Assembly: GCF_004005495.1 (NCBI RefSeq)
Contig: NZ_RZYA01000012.1
Location: forward strand, 124,001-188,000
DNA: 64,000 nucleotides
DNA from: Streptomyces antnestii
GTDB taxonomy: Bacteria; Actinomycetota; Actinomycetes; Streptomycetales; Streptomycetaceae
Direction: 5' to 3'
Shown: piece by piece, positions 44,659 through 52,412 of the stretch
How positions within the stretch are numbered: the first letter of the stretch is position 1
Layout: each line of letters opens with the position of its first letter
Position numbers and translations under genes: made by a program
The notes under the pieces: model-generated
The model's input: the letters and a program-made list of their open reading frames with translations, nothing else
What the model was told of the DNA's origin: nothing
Databases searched by the model: none

Positions 44659-45138
44659 ATGATCGAGGGACCGTACTTCGTGCTCGTCGTCCTGAGCGCG
44701 CTGGCCTGCGGGGTGTCGGCCGGCGTCTTCATCGCGTTCTCGGCGTTCGTGATGAAGGGGCTGGCCGCGCTGCCGCCGGAGCGGGGCATCGCGGCGATGC
44801 AGGCGATCAACGCCGCCGCGGTGAATCCCGCGTTCTTGGTGGTGTTCCTGGGGGCGGCGGCGCTGTGCGCGGTGGTCGCCGTCGTGACGTTCGTGCTCTG
44901 GCCGGACCAGGGCACCGTCGCACTGCTGCTCGGCAGCGCGCTCCAGCTGGTGGGCGCGTTCGGCGTGACCGTCGTCGCGAACGTCCCGCGCAACGAGGCA
45001 CTGTCGAAGCTGGACCCGGACGCGCCGGACAGCGTCGGCCCCTGGCGTCGCTACGCGTCCGAGTGGCTGCTGTGGAACCACGTCCGAGGCGCCGCGTCGC
45101 TGGCCGCGTCGGCGGCGTTCGTCCTCGCCCTGACCTGA
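44659..45138 (+). CDS. DUF1772 membrane protein
   Basis: A 159-residue protein with four hydrophobic helices: FVLVVLSALACGVSAGVFIA, FLVVFLGAAALCAVVAVVTF, VALLLGSALQLVGAFGVTVV and the final AASLAASAAFVLA. NVPRNEALSKLD between helices 3 and 4 is the anthrone-oxygenase-like (DUF1772) signature. Some relatives act on polyketides; here there is no biosynthetic cluster. ATG 44659 follows GGGGGG and a duplicated GGGGGTTGTGATG segment. Confidence 0.85.
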   Translation: MIEGPYFVLVVLSALACGVSAGVFIAFSAFVMKGLAALPPERGIAAMQAINAAAVNPAFLVVFLGAAALCAVVAVVTFVLWPDQGTVALLLGSALQLVGAFGVTVVANVPRNEALSKLDPDAPDSVGPWRRYASEWLLWNHVRGAASLAASAAFVLALT

Positions 45139-45310
45139 GCCGCGCGCCCCTGCGGCAGCCTCGCCGCAACCCTGCCGCAACGCTGCGTCACCCCCGCCCG
45201 CGCCCCGCGGACCAGGGTGCCACCGCCCTGCCCGCGCCCCTGCGGACCAGGGAGAACGGACGTATCGTGGCGAGAAGCACACGGCAAGGGAGACGGCAAG
45301 GGAGACGGCC

Positions 45311-46801
45311 ATGGCCGACCCCAAGGGCTTTCTCACCACCCCCCGGCGGGAGTGGCCGCGCCGCCCTGTCGAAGAGCGCGTCCGTGACTGGGACGAGGTG
45401 TACGTCCCCGGGGCGCTCCTGCCGATCGTCGAGGCGCAGGCCGACCGCTGCATGGACTGCGGCGTCCCGTTCTGCCACGAGGCGTGCCCGCTCGGGAACC
45501 TGATCCCGGAGTGGAACGATCTCGTGTCGCGGAGCGACTGGCGGGCGGCGAGCGACCGGCTGCACGCCACGAACAACTTCCCCGAGTTCACCGGACGCCT
45601 GTGCCCGGCCCCGTGCGAGGCGGGCTGCGTCCTGGCGATCAACCAGCCCGCGGTGACGATCAAGAACGTCGAGGTGGCGATCGCCGACCGGGCCTGGCGG
45701 GACGGCCTCACCCCGCCCAAGCCCCCGGACCGCCTCACGGGCCGCACGGTCGCGGTGGTCGGCTCGGGCCCGGCGGGGCTCGCCGCGGCGCAGCAGCTCA
45801 CCCGCGCCGGACACACGGTCGCCGTGTTCGAGCGCGACGACCGGCCGGGCGGACTGCTGCGGTACGGCATCCCCAGCTTCAAGATGGAGAAGCGCCATCT
45901 GGACCGCAGGCTGGAGCAGTTGCGCGCGGAGGGCGTGCGTTTCCGTACGTCGGTGGAGGTGGGCCGGGACATCGACGCGGCGGAGCTGCGGTCCCGCTAC
46001 GACGCCGTGATCCTCGCGGTCGGCGCCACCGCCTGGCGTGAACTGGACGTTCCTGGGCGGGAGTTGAGCGGCATCCGGCAGGCCATGGAGTATCTGCCGC
46101 TCGCCAACCGGGCCTGCCAGGGTGATCTCGACGCCTCTCCCCTGTCGGCCGCCGGCAAGCACGTCGTGATCGTCGGGGGCGGGGACACCGGCGCCGACTG
46201 CCTGGGCACGGCGGTCCGGGAGGGGGCCGCGTCGGTCACGCAGCTGGACATCTACGGGCAGCCGGGCGCCGAGCGCGACGAGAACGTCGAGCCCTGGCCC
46301 ACGTATCCGAAGATCTACCGTCTTTCCGCCGCGCACGAGGAGGCCGGGGAGCTGCGGACCGCTCCTGCGGCGCACGCCGACGCCCGGCTGTTTGCGGCGT
46401 CCACGCTGCGCTTCACCGGGGACGACGAGGGCCGGGTGACGGAGCTGCATCTCGTCGAGGTCGACGAGGCCCGGCGGCCCCGGCAGGGCACGTCCCGGGT
46501 GCTGCCCGCCGATCTGGTGCTGCTCGCGCTGGGCTTCTCGGGGCCCGAGCGGGGCGCCGGCACTCCGGTCGGCCAGCTCGGTCTCGCGACGGACGCGCGC
46601 GGCGCCCTGGTCCGGGACGCGCGGTTCGCGACGTCGGCGCCCGGCGTGTTCGCGGCGGGTGACGCGGGCCGCGGGCAGTCGCTCGTCGTGTGGGCCATCG
46701 CCGAGGGCCGGGCCGCGGCCGCCGCGGTGGACCACTGGCTCACCGGCGCGACGCGGCTGCCCGCGCCGATCGGCCCGTACGACCGCCCGATGACAGCCTG
46801 A
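45311..46801 (+). CDS. gltD: Glutamate synthase small subunit-like flavoprotein (orphan)
   Basis: A 496-residue protein of the GltD family. N-terminal Cys clusters for [4Fe-4S] (CMDCGVPFCHEACPLGN and CPAPCEAGC), an FAD site (VVGSGPAGLAAAQQL) and an NADPH site (VIVGGGDTGADCLG) are present. In the canonical enzyme this subunit passes electrons from NADPH to GltB, but no gltB lies in the window, so it may serve another oxidoreductase partner. Start ATG 45311 follows AGGGAGACGG. Confidence 0.92.
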   Translation: MADPKGFLTTPRREWPRRPVEERVRDWDEVYVPGALLPIVEAQADRCMDCGVPFCHEACPLGNLIPEWNDLVSRSDWRAASDRLHATNNFPEFTGRLCPAPCEAGCVLAINQPAVTIKNVEVAIADRAWRDGLTPPKPPDRLTGRTVAVVGSGPAGLAAAQQLTRAGHTVAVFERDDRPGGLLRYGIPSFKMEKRHLDRRLEQLRAEGVRFRTSVEVGRDIDAAELRSRYDAVILAVGATAWRELDVPGRELSGIRQAMEYLPLANRACQGDLDASPLSAAGKHVVIVGGGDTGADCLGTAVREGAASVTQLDIYGQPGAERDENVEPWPTYPKIYRLSAAHEEAGELRTAPAAHADARLFAASTLRFTGDDEGRVTELHLVEVDEARRPRQGTSRVLPADLVLLALGFSGPERGAGTPVGQLGLATDARGALVRDARFATSAPGVFAAGDAGRGQSLVVWAIAEGRAAAAAVDHWLTGATRLPAPIGPYDRPMTA

Positions 46802-46881
46802 CGCCTGACGCCTGACCTGCGACAACCCCCGTTGGGCCGCCCGATGACTGCCTGACCTGCGACATCCCCCGTCGGGCCGCC
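46783..46881. repeat. Direct repeats duplicating the gltD 3' end
   Basis: CCGCCCGATGACAGCCTGA (46783-46801, gltD end with its stop) recurs as CCGCCCGATGACTGCCTGA at 46837-46855, and a 31-bp segment at 46811-46841 recurs at 46851-46881. Nested duplications around a stop codon. Confidence 0.88.
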
Positions 46882-46884
46882 AGG

Positions 46885-47157
46885 TCAGGACAGCAGGAAG
46901 TCCGCCGCGCCGGCCTTGGCGCCCTCGATGAAGGCGGTGATCTCGCCGGGGGTGTAGATCAGGGCAGGGCCGTCCGGGTCGGCGGACTGGCGCATCGCGA
47001 CCCGGCCGTCGGCCAGCTTCATCGCCTCGACGCAGTTGCCGCCGTTCCCGCCGCTCCACGGCTTGTGCCAGCCTTCGGTGCCGAGTTCGCGGGCGGGCAT
47101 CCCGTTGTAGATGACCTCGCCGTCGACGCCTCGTATGCGGGCTTTGATCCGATCCAT
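46885..47157 (-). CDS. DUF397 protein
   Basis: A 90-residue protein. The motif WHKPWSGGNGGNCVEAMKLA and VAMRQSADPDGPALIYTPGE then ITAFIEGAKAG are the DUF397 core. These small proteins are encoded next to an HTH regulator (DUF5753) in actinobacteria and act with it. The ATG follows the stop of the regulator directly (TGAATG), so the two are coupled. Confidence 0.92.
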   Translation of the reverse strand: MDRIKARIRGVDGEVIYNGMPARELGTEGWHKPWSGGNGGNCVEAMKLADGRVAMRQSADPDGPALIYTPGEITAFIEGAKAGAADFLLS

Positions 47158-48027
47158 TCACAGCTCCTTGCGGAGATCCCGGAGGATGTCCTTTGTGCGA
47201 TGTGCCGTCGCGGCATGAGCCGCCATGCGGTCCATGACCTCGAGATGGGTGGCCACCTCGGGGCGCGCGTCGAGGTAGACCGCGCCGGTCAGGTACTCGC
47301 TGTAGACCATGTCGGGCAGTTCCGGCACGGCAAATCGGAACAGCACGAAGGGGCCGTACGTGCCGGGGTGCGGGCCGGAGACGAACTCGGCGATCTGGAG
47401 CGTGACGTTGGCCAGCTCCGTGGCCTCCAGGAGCCGGTCGATCTGGGCCCGCATCACGTCGGGGCCGCCGACGGGACGGCGCAGGGCGGTCTCGTCCATC
47501 ACCATCCACAGGCGCGGGGCGTCCTCACGGGTGATCAGCTCCTGCCGCCGCATACGGAGCGCGATGTGCCGCTCTATGACGTCGGGGTCCTCGGCGAGGG
47601 TGCGGCCTACGGCTCCGGAACGCAGCACGCCACGCGCGTAGTCCTCGGTCTGCAGGAGGCCGGGGACGAAGTGGGGCTCGTACGACCGGATGAGGCTCGC
47701 GGCGCCCTCCAGGCTCACGTACATCGAGAACCAGCCCGGCAGGATGTCGTGGTAACGCTGCCACCAGCCGGGCTTGTTGGCGTCCTCGGCGAGGGTGACG
47801 AAGGCGTCGGCCTCCTCGTCGGTGACGCCGTAGGACTTCAGGAGGAGCTGGAGGTAGGGGATCTTCAGGCCGACCTCGGCCATCTCCATGCGGCGGACCG
47901 TGGCGGGGGCGACGCGCAGGACCTTGGCGGCCTCCTCGCGCTTGAGTCCGGCCCGTTCACGCAGGTCCTGGAGGCGCCGGCCGAGGACGACCTGGCCAAC
48001 CGTCGGCGCGGACCGCGGTTCGCTCAC
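47158..48027 (-). CDS. HTH regulator with DUF5753 (WhiJ-like)
   Basis: A 289-residue regulator: a Cro/CI HTH (LGRRLQDLRERAGLKREEAA and LRVAPATVRRMEMAEVG) followed by DUF5753 (WWQRYHDILPGWFSMYVSLE, GLLQTEDYARGVLRS). Such proteins, of which WhiJ is the studied Streptomyces example, control development with a DUF397 partner. GTG 48027 has GGGAGG upstream. Divergent from a GHKL ATPase gene across a repeat-rich spacer. Confidence 0.9.
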   Translation of the reverse strand: MSEPRSAPTVGQVVLGRRLQDLRERAGLKREEAAKVLRVAPATVRRMEMAEVGLKIPYLQLLLKSYGVTDEEADAFVTLAEDANKPGWWQRYHDILPGWFSMYVSLEGAASLIRSYEPHFVPGLLQTEDYARGVLRSGAVGRTLAEDPDVIERHIALRMRRQELITREDAPRLWMVMDETALRRPVGGPDVMRAQIDRLLEATELANVTLQIAEFVSGPHPGTYGPFVLFRFAVPELPDMVYSEYLTGAVYLDARPEVATHLEVMDRMAAHAATAHRTKDILRDLRKEL

Positions 48028-48050
48028 GCCCCCTACCTCCCAGTCTTCCC

Positions 48051-48164
48051 TGTGGTCCTGTGGTCTTGCGGCCTTGCGGTGCTGCGGTCTTGTGGTGCTG
48101 CGGTGCTGCGGTCCTGTGGTGCTGCGGTGCTGCGGTCTTGTGGTGCTGCGGTCCTGTGGTGCGC
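48051..48164. repeat. 8-bp-based tandem tract (GGTGCTGC / GGTCTTGT)
   Basis: About fourteen 8-base words, mainly GGTGCTGC and GGTCYTGT in higher-order groups of 16 and 24, run from about 48051 to 48164. It starts 24 bases upstream of the HTH regulator's start codon. Confidence 0.85.
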
Positions 48165-48282
48165 CCCAACGCCCGGTCGGGCCGGGCGACTTCCCCGGGA
48201 TCTCCGGCGCTCTCGCCGTGGCGGGCGCCTTATGACACACCGCCGTCAGCAGTGTGCCATGGCCGGGCGCCGGAGCACACTG

Positions 48283-48303
48283 CACTCTGCACTTTTCAGA
48301 GTG
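48283..48303. promoter_or_regulatory. Inverted repeat, candidate operator of the ATPase gene
   Basis: CACTCTG (48283-48289) and CAGAGTG (48297-48303) are exact inverted arms separated by CACTTTT, 32 bases before the ATPase GTG. The divergent HTH regulator is a natural candidate to bind it. A related TGCAC word is repeated in the left arm region. Confidence 0.55.
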
Positions 48304-48334
48304 GCTCTTGCCAAGTGTTCGCGACGGGGCGATA

Positions 48335-49075
48335 GTGGCAAGCGTGACTCCGTCCGTGCCGTTAGGAACAGAAGTCGGCGAAGCTACGCTCGGTGACGAA
48401 TCCGATGCGCGCTCCGGCGCCGCGTCCGTGCGCCGCCGCAGCAGCTTCGAACTGGCTCCCCACCCGGGATCTGCCGCCCAGGCCCGGAAGCTGACGCGCG
48501 CCCACCTCCGCGGCTGGGCAGTGTGCGACGACACCTGCGACGCGGCCGCCCTGGTCATCTCCGAACTGGTCACGAACGCGATCGTCCACACCGCGAGCCG
48601 CCGCATAGTGTGCGAGCTCCACGACGGTCACGACCGGGTCCGGATAGCCGTGCGTGACGAGGGCTGGTCCCCCGGCGCGCCACATCCCGGCCGCCGTGTG
48701 GCGCCGGAGGAGGAGCACGGGCGCGGCCTGCTGCTCGTGGCGGCGGTGAGTACCGCGTGGGGCGCGCAGGAGACCGGCCCCGGCCTGCTCGTGTGGGCCG
48801 AGCTCGCACGCGATCTGAACGGCGCGGAGGGCGCCGGCGGCCCGGGCGGCCCAGGCGTCCCCGGGCAGCAGTTCGGCGCGGGACCCGGAGCGCTCGGCGG
48901 CGGTGGGCCGCACACCTTCGGAGCCGGCGCGGATCAGGGCTTCGACACCCAGCAGTTCACATCTGAGTTCGCATCAGAGTTCGAGACGGGGTTCGAGACG
49001 GGGTTCGCCGGCGGCTTCGGCCCGGCGGGCGACCCCGGCACGGGGACAGGGGCGGGAGCGGGATGGGTGTGGTGA
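48335..49075 (+). CDS. GHKL-type ATP-binding protein (anti-sigma-kinase-like)
   Basis: A 246-residue protein. The HATPase domain (about 30-150) has an N box ELVTNAIVHTA, G1-like VRDEGWS and G2 EEHGRGLLLVAAVS, as in streptomycete RsbW/SpoIIAB-like regulators. The last ~80 residues are Gly-rich with SEF and TGF repeats and no known domain. Start GTG 48335 is my choice (VASVTPS) after a GGGG; earlier in-frame starts exist. Likely forms a functional unit with the DUF397 and HTH genes. Overlaps the next gene by 13 bases. Confidence 0.82.
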   Translation: MASVTPSVPLGTEVGEATLGDESDARSGAASVRRRSSFELAPHPGSAAQARKLTRAHLRGWAVCDDTCDAAALVISELVTNAIVHTASRRIVCELHDGHDRVRIAVRDEGWSPGAPHPGRRVAPEEEHGRGLLLVAAVSTAWGAQETGPGLLVWAELARDLNGAEGAGGPGGPGVPGQQFGAGPGALGGGGPHTFGAGADQGFDTQQFTSEFASEFETGFETGFAGGFGPAGDPGTGTGAGAGWVW

Positions 49076-49524
49076 CGACGCGGACCATGGATCTCGACTC
49101 GCTGGTCCGCTTCTCCCGGCAGCGGCAGCAGCAGGCGGTTCGGGCCGCGGAGCCGCTCAGGCTCACCGTCCCCGACGGCATGACGGCGCCGCTCGGCTGC
49201 GACGCCGTGGCGGTCCCCGAGGCCTGCGGGCGCGCCATGGTCGCGCGCCTTCCGCGCATGGGGTGCGTCTACGCCGACGGTGACCTCTGGTGGTGGATCG
49301 TTCCGTCGGACTCGGACGTCGCCCTGGAGTGGCCCGCCCCGGCCCGCTACACCACCGGCGCGCTGGTGCCGGACGCGCGGCGCGCGCCGGGACTGATCCA
49401 CCGGCCCGACGGCAGCGTCCCGTACACCCCGCCGATCCCGCTGTATCTCGCGCTGTGCCGGGTCACGGGTACGACGCCCGTCTGGTCCCGCTCGATCGGC
49501 GCGGGGGCACCCGACCCCGCCTGA
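49063..49524 (+). CDS. Conserved hypothetical protein downstream of the ATPase
   Basis: A 153-residue soluble protein I do not recognise. Visible features are a basic/Gln-rich start (RFSRQRQQQAVR), CDAVAVPEACGRAM, and a Trp run WWWIVPSDSDVALEWP followed by YTTGALV and PYTPPIPLYLALC. The start ATG 49063 lies in the ATPase 3' end after GGGAGCGGG; GTG 49069 and 49072 are alternatives. The overlap suggests coupling with the ATPase gene. Function unknown. Confidence 0.75.
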   Translation: MGVVTTRTMDLDSLVRFSRQRQQQAVRAAEPLRLTVPDGMTAPLGCDAVAVPEACGRAMVARLPRMGCVYADGDLWWWIVPSDSDVALEWPAPARYTTGALVPDARRAPGLIHRPDGSVPYTPPIPLYLALCRVTGTTPVWSRSIGAGAPDPA

Positions 49525-49582
49525 CGCGCAGCGCAGCCCATCAGTCCGCCGTCTGTCGGTCCGTCAGTCCGCCGGTCCGCCG

Positions 49583-49622
49583 GTCCGTCAGTCCGTCAGT
49601 CCGTCAGTCCGTCAGTCCGTCA
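49583..49622. repeat. Five exact copies of GTCCGTCA ending in a stop codon
   Basis: Five perfect 8-bp copies (49583-49622), preceded by degenerate ones back to about 49541. The last copy contains the stop codon (49620-49622) of the DUF899 gene. Confidence 0.93.
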
Positions 49623-50303
49623 GTCCAGATACTCGTCGTGATAGCGCACGCGGGCGCTGCCCGCCGGGGTGCCGAGCGCCGATGCCCGCCCGCGCGGCTC
49701 CTCCCACTCCTCCTGGCGGCCGAGCGCGGTCAGGTCGAGCAGGCTCGCGATGGAGCCGACGCCGTCGAGGGCCCGGCCGGTGGCGGAGTACGTGTGATAG
49801 ACCCGGTCGCCGTCCCGCAGGAAGCAACTGATCCCGGGCAGGTCACCGCCCCCCTCGTCCGACGAGAAGCCGAAGTCGAGGCTGAAGTCGCTCGCGCACG
49901 AGGAGTACCAGGGCACCGTCCAGCCCATGCGGGCCTTGAACGGCAGAAGCCGGGTGAACGGCGCGCGTGAAACGGCGGCGAACTCCGTGCCCCTGGCGCG
50001 CAGATGGGCGAGGTGGCCGATCTGGTCGAGGAAGGCGGAGCAGTCGGGGCAGCCTGCGTCCTGGTCGGGGCCGAACATGAAGTGGTAGACGATCAGCTGG
50101 GAGCGGCCCTCGAAGAGGTCCAGAAGCTCCGTCTTCCCGTCCGGCCCCTCGAAGACGTACAGCCTCTCGATCTCGACCATGGGCAATGCGCGCCGCCGGG
50201 CGTTGAGCTCGTCGCGGGCGCGGATCGCCGCCTCCTCCCTGGCGAGCAGTTCTTGGCGCGCGCCGAGCCACTCCTCGCGTGTGACGACGTCCGGCAGCCC
50301 CAT
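49620..50303 (-). CDS. DUF899 thioredoxin-like protein
   Basis: A 227-residue thioredoxin-fold protein. VFEGPDGKTELLDLFEGRSQ, LIVYHFMFGPDQDAGCPDCS (CPDC redox-like motif) and VPWYSSCASDFSLDFGFSSD match the DUF899 family of actinobacterial and proteobacterial origin. Role unknown, possibly a thiol-dependent reductase. ATG 50303 follows GAGGAGG. An in-frame Ser-rich extension upstream is rejected for lack of a ribosome site. Confidence 0.85.
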   Translation of the reverse strand: MGLPDVVTREEWLGARQELLAREEAAIRARDELNARRRALPMVEIERLYVFEGPDGKTELLDLFEGRSQLIVYHFMFGPDQDAGCPDCSAFLDQIGHLAHLRARGTEFAAVSRAPFTRLLPFKARMGWTVPWYSSCASDFSLDFGFSSDEGGGDLPGISCFLRDGDRVYHTYSATGRALDGVGSIASLLDLTALGRQEEWEEPRGRASALGTPAGSARVRYHDEYLD

Positions 50304-50526
50304 GGGTCCTCCTCGGGTCGGTACTCCTCGGACGGTTGACCGGGGGTCATCGCGGAACTCATCGCTCGGCGGAGAAAAATCTTCGCGGTCTTCCAGAGGC
50401 TCCCCCGAAGACTCCTCCAGGGACTCCGTCAAGGACTCCTTCGTGAACTCCCCTGGAAACTCATTCGTGTTCGCTGAGCATGCACTGTTGTCCGCTGACG
50501 CCGACACCACCACAATGCACATGTCA

Positions 50527-50547
50527 AAACCGGCGCCCTGCCGGTTT
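50527..50547. promoter_or_regulatory. Inverted repeat upstream of the protease gene
   Basis: AAACCGGC (50527-50534) and GCCGGTTT (50540-50547) form an exact 8-bp inverted repeat with a 5-base loop, 28 bases before the ATG. It could be an operator or an mRNA hairpin near the ribosome site GGGAGAGG. Confidence 0.5.
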
Positions 50548-50574
50548 CAGCAAGCACGGGAGAGGACCCCCCAC

Positions 50575-51411
50575 ATGAAGAAGCCTCTCGTCAGCGCGGT
50601 GTTCGGCATGCTGCTCGTCGGAGCAACAGCCGCGCCCGCCACGGCAGTCGGCGCTCAGCAGGCTCAGCAGAACATCAAGGCCGTCTCGTACGCCGGAACG
50701 GTGGCGCTCAGCAACTGTTCCGGTTCGGTCGTCCGCGTGCCGAACTCCCAGCCCACGGACCCGGCCCTGGTCATGTCCAACGGCCACTGCCTCGAGAGCG
50801 GTTTCCCCGGCCCGGGCCAGGTCATCGTCGACCAGCCCTCCTCCCGCACCTTCAGCCTGCTCAACTCCGCGGGCAGCAAGGTCGCGACGCTGCGCGCGAG
50901 CAAGATCGCGTACGGCACGATGACGGACACGGACGTCTCGCTCTACCAACTCACGAGCACCTACCAGCAGATCGAGAGCTCGTACGGCATCAAGGCGCTC
51001 GAACTGTCGGCCTCGCACCCGACGGCCGGTACGGCCATCAAGGTCGTCTCGGGCTACTGGAAGCGGACCTACAGCTGCAACATCGACGGCTTCGTGTACC
51101 GCCTCAAGGAGGGCGACTGGACCTGGAAGGACTCGGTCCGCTACACCTCCGCCTGCAACACGATCGGCGGCACGTCCGGCTCACCGGTGCTCGACGCGGC
51201 GACCGGCAAGGTCGTGGCGGTCAACAACACGGGCAACGAGGACGGCGCCAGCTGCACGGTCAACAACCCGTGCGAGGTCGACGAGAACGGCAACGTCACC
51301 GTCCGCCAGGGCATCAACTACGCAGAGGAGACGTACGGCATCGTGCCCTGTGTCGGAATCGGCAACAAGATCGACCTCAGCGCGCCGGGCTGCGCACTCC
51401 CGAAGCCGTGA
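50575..51411 (+). CDS. Secreted trypsin-like serine protease
   Basis: A 278-residue exported protease. Signal peptide about 1-24 (KKPLVSAVFGMLLVG, cleavage after ATA). Catalytic triad: SNGHCLES (His), TDTDVSLYQL (Asp) and GGTSGSPVLD (Ser). Four or more Cys pairs are likely (SNCSG/GHC, CNIDG/CNTIGG, CTVNNPC, CVGIG/GCAL). ATG 50575 follows GGGAGAGG. Similar secreted S1/S46-like proteases are common in streptomycetes. Downstream hairpin terminates it. Confidence 0.9.
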   Translation: MKKPLVSAVFGMLLVGATAAPATAVGAQQAQQNIKAVSYAGTVALSNCSGSVVRVPNSQPTDPALVMSNGHCLESGFPGPGQVIVDQPSSRTFSLLNSAGSKVATLRASKIAYGTMTDTDVSLYQLTSTYQQIESSYGIKALELSASHPTAGTAIKVVSGYWKRTYSCNIDGFVYRLKEGDWTWKDSVRYTSACNTIGGTSGSPVLDAATGKVVAVNNTGNEDGASCTVNNPCEVDENGNVTVRQGINYAEETYGIVPCVGIGNKIDLSAPGCALPKP

Positions 51412-51480
51412 CACACCGGTCGTCCGCCTGCCGTTCTGATGTGCCTCCCCTGAACGGTCCTCCCTAGGCGGCGAGTTCCG

Positions 51481-51516
51481 CGAGCAGCGCGCCGGTTCCG
51501 CTCGGCGTGCTGCTCG
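51481..51516 (+). terminator. Terminator after the protease gene
   Basis: CGAGCAGCGCGCCG (51481-51494) pairs with CGGCGTGCTGCTCG (51503-51516) over 14 positions with one G-U, loop of 8. It is 69 bases after the stop. A tandem CCGGGACGCGGCCAC duplication follows. Confidence 0.6.
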
Positions 51517-51584
51517 CCGGGACGCGGCCACCGGGACGCGGCCACCGGAATGTCCGGAGTGGCCGCGTGACAGGATGGCGTGCT

Positions 51585-52412
51585 GTGAGCAGCGAGGACG
51601 GCTGGCCGGACGTACCCGGCGACACGGCCCTGTCGATCCGGATCCCCGAGGCGGACGCCTTCGTACGGGCACCCTTCCCGGCCCACATCACGGTGCTGTA
51701 CCCCTTCCTCCCCGCCGCGCGCATCACCCCTGACGTGCACGCCGAGCTGTCGGCGCTGTTCGCGGACCGGGACCCGTTCGACCTCACGTTCGCGGAGTTC
51801 CGGCGCTACCCGGGCGTCCTCTATCTCCCGCCCGACCCCGACGGCCCCGTCCGCGCCCTCACCGCGTCGCTACGCAAGCGCTGGCCGGAGGCAGTCCCGT
51901 ACCGGGGCGTGTTCGGACCGACGGACCTTGACCCCCACCTCACGCTGGCCAACGACGAAGGCCCCCAGACGTACGAGGCGGCGTACGACGCGCTGGAACG
52001 GGAGCTACGGCCGATGCTGCCCGTCACTGCACGCGTCGACGCGGTGCGCCTGATCGTGACGAACGGGCGCGTGTGGCAGGACCGGGCGGAGTACGGGCTG
52101 GGGCGCGTACGACAGGACCAGGCCGAGTACGGGCTGGGGCGCGAACGGCAGGACCAGGCCGAGTACGAGCTCGGGCACGTACGACAGGACCAGGCCGAGT
52201 ACGAGCTCGGGCGCGAACGACAGGACCGGGCCGAGTACGGACTGGGGCGCGAGCGACAGGACCGGGCCGAGTACGGACTGGGGCGCGAACGGCAGGACCA
52301 GGCCGAGTACGGGCTGGGGCGCGAATGGCAGGTCCAGGTGGATGGCGGGCCGGGGCTTGTGCCTGATCAGGCGCCGCGTGCCGAGTCGACGGCGTTCTCC
52401 AGAAGAACCTGA
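51585..52412 (+). CDS. 2'-5' RNA ligase-like (2H phosphoesterase) protein with repeat tail
   Basis: A 275-residue protein. Residues 1-160 form a 2H phosphoesterase domain with both HxT motifs: AHITVLYPFLP and DPHLTLANDEG. The C-terminal ~85 residues are seven copies of a 12-residue unit (R-x-RQDQAEYGLG), encoded by 36-bp DNA repeats at 52072-52323, followed by a short non-repeat end that overlaps the neighbouring convergent gene by 46 bases. GTG 51585 has a CAGGAT -10 box 8 bases upstream, so leaderless. Substrate of the phosphoesterase unknown. Confidence 0.85.
   Translation: MSSEDGWPDVPGDTALSIRIPEADAFVRAPFPAHITVLYPFLPAARITPDVHAELSALFADRDPFDLTFAEFRRYPGVLYLPPDPDGPVRALTASLRKRWPEAVPYRGVFGPTDLDPHLTLANDEGPQTYEAAYDALERELRPMLPVTARVDAVRLIVTNGRVWQDRAEYGLGRVRQDQAEYGLGRERQDQAEYELGHVRQDQAEYELGRERQDRAEYGLGRERQDRAEYGLGRERQDQAEYGLGREWQVQVDGGPGLVPDQAPRAESTAFSRRT
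52072..52323 (+). repeat. Seven tandem 36-bp repeats in the RNA ligase-like gene
   Basis: 36-base units, each encoding (R/V)x(R/W)QD(Q/R)AEYGLG, run from 52072 in seven copies with few differences. All stay in frame. The unit is Gln/Glu/Arg-rich and probably helical, so copies may stack as a coiled region. Confidence 0.95.

Larger units (their letters stand above)
48028..48334. other. Divergent spacer between the HTH regulator and ATPase genes
   Basis: No gene. It contains an 8-bp-based tandem tract (48051-48164), a GC-rich middle, and the inverted repeat CACTCTG-N7-CAGAGTG at 48283-48303. A TTGCCA at 48308 might contribute to the ATPase promoter. Confidence 0.6.

Noticed and set aside
45188..47509. 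A 773-codon minus-strand open frame opposite gltD.
   Set aside because: Antisense to a certain gene and crossing the DUF397/HTH genes; no recognisable domain.
49583..49622. CRISPR or telomere-like repeat.
   Set aside because: 8-bp direct tandem without spacers, lying in a gene end in core chromosome.
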